A stretch of 64,000 nt of DNA from Pseudomonas trivialis (GCF_001439805.1 NZ_JYLK01000019.1:59431-123430), one strand, 5' to 3'; counted from the first letter of the stretch, positions 37,668-46,070 are shown. Notes: generated by a model from the sequence alone, not told the origin. Program-made: numbers and translations.

Positions 37668-38710
37668 CTACCCGTATCCCGCTGTACCCGGCGCTGTTCG
37701 GCGAGCAGGAGAAAATTCTTTTGCAGTCGCAGGCTTTCAAGGTCAGCGCCTGGACCTACCCGTCCGGCGTGCAGGCCTTGAGTCTGGAGAATAGCCGTGG
37801 TCGCCTGGTGCTGTTGCCTTATCAGGGGCAGATGATCTGGTCTGCGGTGTTCGACGGTTGCGACCTGACCATGCGCAACCTGTTCGAGCAACCCCGGCCC
37901 AGCCCGACGATCATTGATACCTACGGCTGCTTCATGTTTCACAGTGGCCTGCTGCGCAACGGCTGCCCGGCGCCGGAAGACACCCATGCGCTGCATGGCG
38001 AGATGCCCTGCGCGCCGATGGACAACGCCTGGCTGGAATTGAGCGAAGACTGCGTGAGCCTGAAGGGGACGTATGAATACGCCAAAGGCTTCGGCGATCG
38101 TTATCGCGCGTGCCCCAGCGTGACACTGCGCGCCGATTCGGCGCTGTTCGATATCGGCATGCAGGTGACCAACCTGGCCGGCAAGCCCATGGACCTGATG
38201 TACATGGCTCACATGAATTACGCCTATGTGGAGGGCGCGCGATTCGTCGAACCGCTGGGCATGCAGCGCCAACGCCTGCGTACCAGCGTGCCGGATCACG
38301 TCAAACCGACACCGGCCTGGAGCGCCTACCTGGCGCAACTGGCCGCGCACCCGACGCAATTGACCCGTCTCGATCAGCCGTCGCTGTACGACCCGGAAAT
38401 CGTGTTTTTCTTCGACGGTGTGAGCACGGACGCCGCAGGCCACGCGCATTTTCTGCTGGATCATCCCGACGGCGCGGCGTTTTACACCCGATACCGTCCC
38501 GAGCAGTTCGAGCATGCCGTGCGCTGGATTCTCTACACGCCGGATCAGCAAGTGGCGGCGTTCGTGCTGCCGTCCACTTGCGAACCCGAGGGCTATAACG
38601 CGGAAAAAGCCAAAGGCAACGTGCGGATGCTGGCCGCCGGTGCCAGCGCCTCTTTCAGCCTGACTACCGGCTACCTGAGTGCGCTGGAACGGCAAAAAGT
38701 GCTGGGTTAA
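37664..38710 (+). CDS. deoX: Aldose-1-epimerase-like DUF4432 protein, DeoX-type
   Basis: A 348-residue galactose-mutarotase-fold protein (DUF4432 type), with LLPYQGQMIWSAVFDG, FHSGLLRNGCPAPEDTHALH and YMAHMNYAYVEGARFVEPL. It ends the deoK-deoP-deoX unit exactly as deoX ends deoQKPX in enterobacteria, suggesting a mutarotase or sugar-binding helper role in deoxyribose use. The start at 37664 overlaps the deoP stop. Its 3' end overlaps the convergent deoQ by 4 bases, so the antisense ends of the two transcripts must collide. Confidence 0.82.
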   Translation: MTTRIPLYPALFGEQEKILLQSQAFKVSAWTYPSGVQALSLENSRGRLVLLPYQGQMIWSAVFDGCDLTMRNLFEQPRPSPTIIDTYGCFMFHSGLLRNGCPAPEDTHALHGEMPCAPMDNAWLELSEDCVSLKGTYEYAKGFGDRYRACPSVTLRADSALFDIGMQVTNLAGKPMDLMYMAHMNYAYVEGARFVEPLGMQRQRLRTSVPDHVKPTPAWSAYLAQLAAHPTQLTRLDQPSLYDPEIVFFFDGVSTDAAGHAHFLLDHPDGAAFYTRYRPEQFEHAVRWILYTPDQQVAAFVLPSTCEPEGYNAEKAKGNVRMLAAGASASFSLTTGYLSALERQKVLG

Positions 38711-39465
38711 ACCAGCAATTGCGCACCGCTGGCCTGAATGGATTCCTTATAGCCGCGGGGGATTTTCTTGTCGCTGATCACGTACTGAAAGTCTTCCAGG
38801 GTGGCGAAGTGAGCGGTGCGCACTGTGTCGAACTTGCTGAAGTCGGCAAGCAGCACCCTTTGCTGGGCCTGGCGCATGACCTTTTGCTTGACCTCGACTT
38901 CATTGAAGTTGAAGCACGTCACGCCGAATGCCTGGCTGACGCCGGCGGCGGTCACGAAGGCCCACGTCAGGCGCACGCTATCGAGAATGCTGCTTTCGGC
39001 GCTGCTTTCGAAGACCTGGTTCTTGCGGTGAAAAGTGCCGCCGCACAGCACGATATGACAATTGGGCTTGCTCTGCAGTTTGAGCAACACGTTCAGCGAA
39101 CTGCACACCGCCGTGAATTCCAGTTGATCGGGAATGAAATCAATCACAAACGGCGAGGTGGTGCCGCAGTCGAAAAACACGGTGTCGCCAGCCTGAATCA
39201 GGTGGGCGGCGAGCTTGCCGATGCGGCGTTTTTCCTCGACGTGGCGCGTGTCCTGATCGGCCACGCGGTAATCGCCGACCTCATTGCCGACCCGGGTGAT
39301 ATGGCCGCCCAGCAGGCGCAGGTGCTCGGTGAAATGAGCGAGATCGCGACGCAGGGTCATCTCGGAAACGTCCAGCAGGGCCGCCATTTCCCTCAGGTGA
39401 ATGGCGTTCTGGTCCTGCAGGGCTTGTTGGATAAGCTTGAGTCGCTCGGCTTTTCTGCTGTCCAT
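38707..39465 (-). CDS. deoQ: DeoR-family repressor of deoxyribose genes
   Basis: A 252-residue DeoR-family regulator. The N-terminal winged HTH has LREMAALLDVSEMTLRRDLA; the C-terminal sugar-phosphate sensor domain has VFFDCGTTSPFVIDFIP and CGGTFHRKNQVFE. It probably represses deoKPX and deoC until deoxyribose-5-phosphate or a related ligand binds. The two gaps flanking this gene set carry related AT-rich palindromes, its likely operators, including one in its own promoter. The name follows gene order; binding has not been tested. Confidence 0.85.
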   Translation of the reverse strand: MDSRKAERLKLIQQALQDQNAIHLREMAALLDVSEMTLRRDLAHFTEHLRLLGGHITRVGNEVGDYRVADQDTRHVEEKRRIGKLAAHLIQAGDTVFFDCGTTSPFVIDFIPDQLEFTAVCSSLNVLLKLQSKPNCHIVLCGGTFHRKNQVFESSAESSILDSVRLTWAFVTAAGVSQAFGVTCFNFNEVEVKQKVMRQAQQRVLLADFSKFDTVRTAHFATLEDFQYVISDKKIPRGYKESIQASGAQLLV

Positions 39466-39489
39466 GCGTATTCCAAGGCTTGATTGTTG

Positions 39490-39526
39490 ATGTTAAATAA
39501 GTAACATTAATTGTTGTTATTCTAAC
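39490..39526. promoter_or_regulatory. Operators between deoQ and deoC
   Basis: The divergent promoter region contains ATGTTA-N6-TAACAT (39490-39507), whose core TGTTAAATAAGTAACA resembles the perfect palindrome before deoK. A second dyad, GTTATTCTAAC, lies at 39516-39526. Two adjoining sites would let DeoQ control itself and deoC together. Confidence 0.65.
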
Positions 39527-39591
39527 GGATTATGTGAGCACTGTGACAGCGCTTCACACTTATTGGAAACATACAGGCAAGGGGCCATTAA

Positions 39592-40275
39592 ATGAACAGT
39601 CTTCCACCCGCCGCACTGGCCAAATACATCGATCACACCTTGCTGGCTCCCGACGCCTGCGTTGATCAAATCAAGACCCTGTGCGACGAAGCCCGGGAAC
39701 ATGGCTTTTATTCGGTATGCGTGAATTCCGGGCAGGTGCCTTACGTGGCTTCGTGCCTGACCGATAAGAGCGTGGTGATCTGCGCGGTAGTGGGCTTCCC
39801 CCTGGGCGCCGGCCTGAGTGATACCAAGGCCTTCGAAGCCGAACGAGCCATTGCTGCCGGGGCAGGGGAGATCGACATGGTGCTCAATATCGGCTGGCTC
39901 AAGGACGGCTTGCTGGAGGCTGTGCGCGATGACATTGCACAGGTGCACAAGGCCTGTGGCGTCGTGCCGCTGAAGGTGATTCTGGAAACCTGCCTGCTTG
40001 ATGACGCACAAAAGGTCCAGGCATGCGAAATCTGCCGCGATTTGGGCGTGGCCTTCGTCAAGACATCGACCGGCTTCAGCCGCAGCGGCGCTACCGTTGA
40101 AGACGTGGCCCTGATGCGCAAGACCGTGGGCGCCAGCGTTGGCGTTAAAGCATCCGGTGGTGTGCGCGATTATCCGACGGCCGTAAAGATGATTGAGGCT
40201 GGTGCCACTCGCCTGGGCAGTAGCTCGGGGATTGCGATTGTGGGTGGAGCGGTGACGGCAACGAGCGGTTACTGA
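39592..40275 (+). CDS. deoC: Deoxyribose-phosphate aldolase
   Basis: A 227-residue class I aldolase splitting 2-deoxyribose-5-phosphate to glyceraldehyde-3-phosphate and acetaldehyde. The Schiff-base Lys157 is in FVKTSTGFS, the proton-relay Lys186 in VKASGGVRD, and Asp95 in EIDMVLN. It is transcribed away from deoQ across a shared operator region, completing the import, kinase and aldolase route to central metabolism. Confidence 0.95.
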   Translation: MNSLPPAALAKYIDHTLLAPDACVDQIKTLCDEAREHGFYSVCVNSGQVPYVASCLTDKSVVICAVVGFPLGAGLSDTKAFEAERAIAAGAGEIDMVLNIGWLKDGLLEAVRDDIAQVHKACGVVPLKVILETCLLDDAQKVQACEICRDLGVAFVKTSTGFSRSGATVEDVALMRKTVGASVGVKASGGVRDYPTAVKMIEAGATRLGSSSGIAIVGGAVTATSGY

Positions 40276-40301
40276 TGAGTGGTTGGTTCTAAATGTGACT
40301 T

Positions 40302-40331
40302 AACTCGACTAAATAGTCATTTAGTCGAGTT
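40302..40331. terminator. Perfect 12-bp hairpin after deoC
   Basis: AACTCGACTAAA (40302-40313) and TTTAGTCGAGTT (40320-40331) are perfect inverted repeats around a 6-base loop, 26 bases after the deoC stop. There is no long T-run, so termination is likely but not assured. Confidence 0.6.
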
Positions 40332-40846
40332 GGGTTCAAAGCCCGAGCATTCAGGGCAGGGTAAGCGTGCACGGGTGTGCCGACTGTATACCGCTGTTCA
40401 CTGCCTGTTACGCAATCAAGTGCGTCATCAGTTTCCGCCGACAGGCAACGCTGGACAAGCGATTGAGCTTGATCGGTCGCCAAGCAGGCGTCCAGTCGGG
40501 GCGATGTCTCAAACCTGCAGGAGCTGGATCGAGTCTTCAACACTTCATCAGGACGCTGGATCTCAATGCATCGGCATTACGTCAATGCAGTTTCACGTGA
40601 CTCGACGTCGCCACCTGAGCTGAGCGTAACGCTTGATCAAGAACGATATGGCCACCAGTGGCTGCTGGGAAGGATCGGTCGACCAAGGTGAGTAACGATC
40701 GCAGCATTTATTTCTGGCGTCGGATAAAAGCTGCTTGTTGGCGGGTAACCAGATATTCGTGGATGCAGGGTTTGCCAAGGCTTGAGGCGCAGAGGGCTTT
40801 GCCTGCTGTAATCCGGCGGAGACAGGCCCTGATTGCGTAACATCAT
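40332..40846. other. Gene-free segment before dif
   Basis: About 500 bases with only short unconvincing frames in all directions and no recognisable gene. It carries one FtsK-loading octamer (GGGCAGGG at 40354-40361) directed toward dif. Close to dif, GCGTAA (40835-40840) and TTACGC (40848-40853) form a small inverted repeat reaching into the site. Confidence 0.5.
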
Positions 40847-40874
40847 ATTACGCATAATGTATATTATGTTAAAT
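40847..40874. other. dif: Chromosome dimer resolution site dif
   Basis: The 28-bp site matches E. coli dif over its last 24 positions without a mismatch: CGCATAA ends the XerC arm, TGTATA is the central hexanucleotide and TTATGTTAAAT is the XerD arm. Only the outer 4 bases differ (ATTA). XerC and XerD recombine sister chromosomes here under FtsK control. A single such copy marks the replication terminus. GGGNAGGG octamers on both flanks point inward, which supports function. Confidence 0.95.
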
Positions 40875-41467
40875 CATGTTTCACGCTTTCCGTTTGCTGT
40901 TCAGATGAACCGCCAAGGGTACCCGGAAGTGAAGATCGAAATTTCGGAGAAGTAAAAATCTAAATTGCGGAATTGTTCCTGCATTTGGATATTTCCTTCC
41001 ATCTTAGTGCTACTCGAACGTCCTGAGATTCAGATGGGCGAGCTACCGGCCTGCTCAATCTGAGTCAACCCGACCTTCAGCTTTGATTCGACGAATTGGC
41101 TTTATATTTTAGACGATATCGTACACCGACATGTGCGGAGGTTTCCGGCTTCATCGTAATACCACCGTTGGATCTCCTTCCAGAGGTGTTGCGATGTGCT
41201 TTGACATGATCAAACCCGCATTTCATCGTGATTTCTCACACTCCACGCGCAGTCCCCCTCAAGACTTTGAGTGCATGAAGGAGTGCTCGCTCTACCTACT
41301 GCTGCTAGATGACCGCCACGTCAGTCGCTCGAAGCTGGTCAGCTGAGGACCAATGACTGCCCTCCTCCTTAGGCCCGATTTCCGCCTTTGAGGATTGGCG
41401 GAAATTCGAGAGCTGGCGCTCCTCCCTTCGCCTGGAAGACTTGGAATGCAGCTTTTGCGAGCTGCCC
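40875..41467. other. Gene-free segment between dif and the IS21 remnant
   Basis: About 590 bases with no supported gene; a 71-codon frame at 41131-41346 has no recognisable features. A hairpin ATTTCCGCC / GGCGGAAAT (41378-41405) sits 63 bases before istA and may be part of the IS21 terminal region. Confidence 0.4.
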
Positions 41468-42285
41468 ATGCTGTCCCAGGAGCAACACGTGGAAATCAGT
41501 GTTCTTATTCGTCAGGGCCTGTCTATTAGGGCCATTGCCCGCCAGATGCGCTGCTCGCGAAATACCATTCGACGCCACCTCAAATTACAGTCCCAGCGCC
41601 AACCCATCGTCTACGGCCCGCGCGCGCAGCGCGTGGGTAAGCTTGCGCCTTTCGAGGCCTTCGCAGCTCGGCCGCATTGGATTCCTGCGATCGTGCTGCT
41701 CAGGGAGATCCGCGAGCAAGGTTACGAAGGCGGATATTCGATCCTCACCAGCTTCCTGCTGACGTTGAAAACCAAGGCTACTGAAACCGTCGTTCGGTTC
41801 GAAACCGAGCCTGGTGAACAGATGCAAGTTGACTTCACCGTCATCCGACATGGCCGTGATCCGTTGCTGGCATTCGTTGCAACGCTGGGTTGGAGCCGGG
41901 CAAGTTATGTCGTTTTATCCCGTCGCGAAGACTCCGTCGCATGGTGTTCCGGGATTGAAAAGGCCCTGCGCTTCTTCGGCGGAACGCCGAGAAAGCTGCT
42001 CTTCGATAACGCTAAAGGAGCGTGATGTCTACGGCCCCGGAGAGCACCGATGGAATCCGGCGTTTGAGCTTGGCCGAGCGCTATGGCTTTACGCCGAAGG
42101 TTTGTCGACCTTATCGGGCGCAGACCAAGGGCAAGGTCGAGCGCTTCAACCACTATTTGAAAAACAGCTTTGTAGTGCCGCTGGCCGCATCACTCAATCA
42201 AGTCAATCTGGTGCTGGACGTTGAGGGGGCGAACAGCAGAATTGGCCCTTGGTTGATGGAGATCGCCAACGCCCGGATACATATG
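41468..42285 (+). pseudogene. istA: Degenerate IS21-family transposase istA
   Basis: The N-terminal HTH (LSIRAIARQMRCSRNTIRRHL) and part of the DDE catalytic core (QMQVDFTVIRHGRDPLLAFVAT, KLLFDNAK) lie in one frame to about 42014. The reading then moves to a second frame for ERDVYGPGEHRWNPAFEL and to a third for LAERYGFTPKVCRPYRAQTK and GKVERFNHYLKNSF. Two indels are thus present, near 42014 and 42072. Similarity stops near 42280 (IANARIH); the istA 3' end and all of istB are missing. It is an inactive remnant 0.6 kb from dif. Confidence 0.88.
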
Positions 42286-42333
42286 CAGTGTTTTAAACCC
42301 ATGACTAACCCACTATATGGATTTTTCAGATGA

Positions 42334-42733
42334 ACGGTTGAGCAGTTTGGCACAAGAAAAAAGCAATCTCATTTCGCCATCTTTAGGGTCGCCCTCCTCC
42401 AGATTGTGTGCGAGGATTCTGCCACGGCGATGGCCGATCAGGGCGTACCAGACCGCAGACGCTTACCACTAACGTTATGCCTGAACCAATGCACTAACGA
42501 ACAGCTCGTAAAGTGCTTGTGGTGGTATTGGGGGGAATACGCAACTAGCACGGTTGAGGTTACAAGCGCCAGCTGAGTGCAGCGTGAGTGCCCCACCAGT
42601 TAAAAGAAAACTGATGCTCCGGCGACTCCTGAAGTGGCTGGCATTTGTTTCTTCATCTGTTCCGGCACATGGTTGAAGGTCTAGCCAGTAGCGTGCAGGA
42701 TCGGGTTGGATGGTACAGCGGTTCTTACACCCA
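42334..42733. other. Gene-free segment
   Basis: Four hundred bases between the IS21 remnant and the AraC-type gene. Only a short frame overlapping the AraC gene end is open. I see no RNA gene, clear terminator or repeat here. Confidence 0.4.
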
Positions 42734-43513
42734 TCAACTTGATCTAGAAATTGCCTCTTTGCTAATCAGTGTCTGCGCTCGCACATATTGTCCTGGCGTA
42801 ACACCCGTTATCCGACGGAACATGGCAATGAAAGCACTAATATTTTCGTAGCCAAGCTCAATCGCCGTTGTCGTCACTGACATCCCCTCGACCAATAGTT
42901 GAATAGCGCGCAACGTGCGTGCACGTTGGCGCCATTCAGAAAAACTAAAACCGGTTTCAGCGACCAGACGCCGGGCAAATGTTCTAGGTGCCATACCTGA
43001 CCAAGCAGCCCAATCCTCAAGTGATCTATTGTCATCAAGTTGAGCAAGTATCGCATCGGTGATACGCCTCAAGCGCGGGTCATTGGGGTGCGTCAGACCG
43101 ATGGGTTCAGCGGGTGAGGTAGCAATTTCATCCAAGATGACTGCTGCAACCCGCGACTCCATTTCGTTGCGGGGTGGTTGTCCCCACGACGCAGCGCGGC
43201 TTACCGCTTCGCGCAGCAAACTGCTGACCCTAAATGTGCATGGCATTTGATGCAGGATCCCGCACTCTTGCTCCGCGATATAGACCATCGCTCCTGCAAA
43301 AGCGCCATGTGACATCATCGCGTGTGCGACACGGGGAGGTATCCAAATGGCATGGGTAGCCGGCACTACCCATGAGCCGCCGTCAGTGCTGACGGAAAGC
43401 AGCCCGGCAAGGCTTGCGATGAGTTGGCCTGTCGTATGAGTGTGGGGCGCCGTTTCGCGGATCGCCCGGTCGCGTTGCTCTATCGCCAGCAGTGGCATAA
43501 GCGCGCGGTTCAT
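42734..43513 (-). CDS. AraC-family regulator with N-terminal cupin domain
   Basis: A 259-residue regulator. An AraC-binding-like cupin (~15-100: PHTHTTGQLIASLAG, WVVPATHAIWIPPRVAHAM) precedes a C-terminal double HTH (LEDWAAWSGMAPRTFARRL and TTTAIELGYENISAFIAMFRRITGVTPGQY). The pattern matches the cupin AraC regulators that control neighbouring efflux or metabolic genes. The divergent VOC gene starts about 130 bases away and is the likely target. Promoters for both must lie in 43514-43645. The effector is unknown. Confidence 0.87.
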   Translation of the reverse strand: MNRALMPLLAIEQRDRAIRETAPHTHTTGQLIASLAGLLSVSTDGGSWVVPATHAIWIPPRVAHAMMSHGAFAGAMVYIAEQECGILHQMPCTFRVSSLLREAVSRAASWGQPPRNEMESRVAAVILDEIATSPAEPIGLTHPNDPRLRRITDAILAQLDDNRSLEDWAAWSGMAPRTFARRLVAETGFSFSEWRQRARTLRAIQLLVEGMSVTTTAIELGYENISAFIAMFRRITGVTPGQYVRAQTLISKEAISRSS

Positions 43514-43645
43514 GGCTGGTTTACGTTATCCAATGTCATATCCGAGGTAGCCATATCCTGAATGCCTAATGGAGAATAAGACCGGTCAGAGGAATACTCA
43601 ATGTCTAAAAATCGCAAATGTTGCTTCTCTTGGATTGGCCTGATT

Positions 43646-44206
43646 ATGCGTACCTCTCACAGATTTATTTTCTGTGTTTTGGCCGTAACAGCTGGATGCG
43701 CAAGCTCACCTCCCTATTTGGCCCGTGAACCTTTAAAGGATCATTTGATGAATTCTAACCACATGGTGCATGCCGTCGATCATATTGGCTTCGCAGTCAG
43801 TTCATTGGAAGAAGCCATTCGCTTCTGGACAACTGGACTTGGGTTCACTCTTGAGCGTCAGTCGGAAATGGGCGGATCATTCATTTTGCAAGTAACCGGC
43901 ACCGCCGATCCGAGCGTGCGAACGGCGATAGTCAAAGGCCCGGATGGCAGGCGAGTAGAGTTGCTGGAATATTCGCAGGGTGACCGCCACGGTATCACTC
44001 CACCTACGGCATCAGCGATTGGTTCAGCGCATTTGGCATTGAGAGTGCAAGACATATACGCCGTACTCGAACGCATTGAGCAAGCAGGCTGGAAAGCAAG
44101 AGGCACGCCTCAAGCGATTCCCGCAGGCCCACGCAAGGGAACTCTAGTTGTATATGTGACCGGGCCAGATCATATCACTCTGGAACTAATGCAGGCTAAT
44201 GAGTAG
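43646..44206 (+). CDS. VOC-family (glyoxalase-fold) protein, possible lipoprotein form
   Basis: The mature part (HAVDHIGFAVSSLEEAIRFW ... VTGPDHITLELMQ) is a vicinal-oxygen-chelate domain of ~145 residues with His and Glu metal-ligand candidates. Two starts are plausible in the same frame. ATG 43646 gives an N-terminus ending in the lipobox LAVTAGC-ASS, a lipoprotein signal. ATG 43748 has an ideal AAAGGA site 7 bases upstream and gives a 152-residue cytoplasmic protein. I list the longer form. The divergent AraC-type gene probably controls it. The substrate is unknown. Confidence 0.78.
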   Translation: MRTSHRFIFCVLAVTAGCASSPPYLAREPLKDHLMNSNHMVHAVDHIGFAVSSLEEAIRFWTTGLGFTLERQSEMGGSFILQVTGTADPSVRTAIVKGPDGRRVELLEYSQGDRHGITPPTASAIGSAHLALRVQDIYAVLERIEQAGWKARGTPQAIPAGPRKGTLVVYVTGPDHITLELMQANE

Positions 44207-44374
44207 CTTCCTGCCGAAGGCTGTTAAGCTTATTTCCCTAAAGCAATTACTTAAAGCGCTCTCTGTCGCGCATGACGTCTCATGGCAAACATAAAGATCA
44301 TCACCTTCAAGTATACAGCTGGCGTAATCATACACTTCGCCGGCCACATAAAATTTGGATTTCCTTTCTGGCAC
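44186..44374 (-). CDS. Short hypothetical frame
   Basis: A 62-codon frame starting at GTG overlaps the 3' end of the VOC gene by 21 bases. It encodes KFYVAGEVYDYASCILEG and several Cys residues, with no recognised family or strong ribosome site. It may be noise. Confidence 0.2.
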   Translation of the reverse strand: MPERKSKFYVAGEVYDYASCILEGDDLYVCHETSCATESALSNCFREISLTAFGRKLLISLH

Positions 44375-44403
44375 TCCACTACGCAGATCGAAAAGCTAAA
44401 GCC

Positions 44404-44435
44404 CTGTTAGTGCGCTAGAGCGCAGATCACTAACG
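44404..44435. repeat. Nested inverted repeat
   Basis: GTTAGTG and CACTAAC (7-bp arms, about 44407-44435) enclose the smaller palindrome GCGCTAGAGCGC. It lies in a gap without genes between the VOC and GNAT genes. Its function is unknown. Confidence 0.4.
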
Positions 44436-44598
44436 CGTAAAGGCGCAAATTTTAAATTACCGCCATATAGGATCTATCAATGACTGCTTTTGGCGGCGGA
44501 CATTCCTGAATTAGCAGCTTCTAGCCTTTCGTCCCTATTGCGAACATCCGCGGTCCCAGGCGTTTGCTCTCCATCTTATGCTGCAAACCTGAGCGAGT

Positions 44599-45057
44599 TC
44601 AAAGATCCCGCAGCATCAATCGCTGCTCCTTACCCCACGCCCGAAAAAACTCCTGCACCTGCCATCCACGCTTGGCGTAGTAGTCGCTGCGATCATCGGT
44701 GTGCAAGTACAACCGCGTGGTGCCGTTGGCCTTTGCGGCGTCGCAGATGCCTTCTATCAATTGTTCCGCCAACCCTCGCTTCCTTGCCTGCGGGGCGATA
44801 ACGACGCAGGCTAGCCAGGGCCCCAGCTCCGGGCGTTCGGGCAAGTCGCTGGCGGCAAGTGCAGCGCCGCCAAGTAGCTGGTCATTCTCTAGGACGATCA
44901 GACATTGCCAATCACCGTTGCCCTGGCCTTCCGCGAATTCGCGTTGCCAATTGGCCAATGGCTGCTCAACAAACTCGTATGCGAACTGCTGATGCAGCCA
45001 CTGCGCCAGGGTGTCGCTGTGTTGCATATGGTCACGCAGCCAAACCAGGCGGGGCAT
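44599..45057 (-). CDS. GNAT-family N-acetyltransferase
   Basis: A 152-residue acetyl-CoA-dependent acyltransferase. The acetyl-CoA pocket is VVIAPQARKRGLAEQLIEGI (A motif R-x-x-G-L/A) with the C-terminal B-motif region LYLHTDDRSDYYAKRGWQ. An AAGGAAG site lies upstream of the ATG. Small-molecule or aminoglycoside-type substrates are possible but cannot be named. It stands alone in the dif-proximal accessory region. Confidence 0.85.
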   Translation of the reverse strand: MPRLVWLRDHMQHSDTLAQWLHQQFAYEFVEQPLANWQREFAEGQGNGDWQCLIVLENDQLLGGAALAASDLPERPELGPWLACVVIAPQARKRGLAEQLIEGICDAAKANGTTRLYLHTDDRSDYYAKRGWQVQEFFRAWGKEQRLMLRDL

Positions 45058-45117
45058 GTGAGAGTCTTCCTTGTTTTTGGATCAGTACGCGTATGTGGCC
45101 GCAAGGAGGGAATAGGG

Positions 45118-45480
45118 TCAAGCGCAACGGTGAAAAGGTGACTGAAACGGTGACAGATTTATTTTTTCTTCCGGAATGACCGCTTCTGGCCGATTATGTT
45201 GAAAAAGTAGGTTTTCCCAAAGCACTCGAATATTATGGATGAAAACACCTCTGTCGCCCGCCGCTACGTGAAATTCGAGTACTGAACCTTCTACCAAAAA
45301 TTCAGATTTCAATCTCAGGCGTACTTTTCTGGCGTGGAATTCGAAACCGACTTTTTCAAAAGAATCGGTCGACTTCTGCCAGTCAGGGCCACCCAGTGTG
45401 CTGGTCAAATTCGATGCGAACGACTGGTCAAGTCGAATGCAAATGAGTAGACAAGTGGAATTATCCTGATTAGCGTCCAA
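45118..45480 (-). CDS. Hypothetical protein whose C-terminus is read from an IS-end sequence
   Basis: A 120-residue frame starting at TTG, overlapping the end of the preceding unknown gene by 11 bases. The body (VGFEFHARKVRLRLKSEFLV, EGSVLEFHVAAGDRGVFI) is coding-like but unrecognised. Its last ~25 residues (ENLLFQHNRPEAVIP ...) are encoded by sequence matching the terminus of the IS1182-family element at the right edge of the window. It is therefore probably a gene truncated and extended by an IS fragment. Confidence 0.45.
   Translation of the reverse strand: MDANQDNSTCLLICIRLDQSFASNLTSTLGGPDWQKSTDSFEKVGFEFHARKVRLRLKSEFLVEGSVLEFHVAAGDRGVFIHNIRVLWENLLFQHNRPEAVIPEEKINLSPFQSPFHRCA
45188..45215. 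repeat. Solo IS1182-like terminus
   Basis: GGCCGATTATGTTGAAAAAG at 45188-45207, continuing to 45215, matches 63325-63352 at the end of the IS1182 element with only a few differences. No transposase is nearby, so this is a leftover end or a MITE-like fragment. Confidence 0.6.
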
Positions 45481-45904
45481 ACTGAAGATCTTCAGGCGAA
45501 ATTAAGAAAAACCCCTCTTCAACCCCGCATTTCTCGATGGCACGCTCAAGTGAGACATAGTCCCAAGCAGGATTAGGCCCACTAGCAAAATTTACTAGCG
45601 CGTACGTATCCTCGCTCGATCGGCCCGTTCCTTTAGGGTAATGCTCCACCCATCGGCTACGAGCCAAAATTTCCGAGAAGCTCAGCTCACTACTTACAAG
45701 ACCTGCGTCTTTAAAGTCTTTAACTGCCTTAGCGAAAATCTCCTCGACAACGCTCGTAATGGGCGTGCTTGTGTAGTTTTTGAGTTGAGAGCATAGGAAG
45801 GTATAGCTTCCATCCGGATTCACTCGCCCTCTTAAGAAACACGTCCCTGTCTCTCCATATCCGGGAAATTGAAAACGTCGAATGTCTTTTTGAAATGCAG
45901 TCAT
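45470..45904 (-). CDS. Hypothetical protein
   Basis: A protein of 144 residues when started at MTAFQKDIRRFQFPGYGETG (45904); twelve more codons are open upstream. Seen are RVNPDGSYTFLCSQLKNY and SRWVEHYPKGTGRSSEDTYA. It is soluble, without signal peptide or membrane segment. It overlaps the next minus-strand frame by 11 bases, like a two-gene unit. I do not recognise the family. Its composition is AT-richer than core genes, consistent with acquisition. Confidence 0.5.
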   Translation of the reverse strand: MTAFQKDIRRFQFPGYGETGTCFLRGRVNPDGSYTFLCSQLKNYTSTPITSVVEEIFAKAVKDFKDAGLVSSELSFSEILARSRWVEHYPKGTGRSSEDTYALVNFASGPNPAWDYVSLERAIEKCGVEEGFFLISPEDLQFGR

Positions 45905-46070
45905 AAAAAAGGTTCGAATTGAGTGCCGATTCCAAAGCAATGCTACAACAGGGAAAAAAGATCGTCAGCTGTCAGCTTCTAAAATCCATCAGCTTGCTGC
46001 GGCCTATTTTCGATTGAACACACGTCCTCTCTTTTGAAAATCTGACACCTTCGTCATTGAGGAGGTCGTC

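Noticed and set aside
42465..42520. Possible integron attC (CACTAACGTTATGCC)
   Set aside because: The core does not fit GTTRRRY/RYYYAAC, no pairing arms of attC geometry follow, and no integrase or cassettes are nearby.
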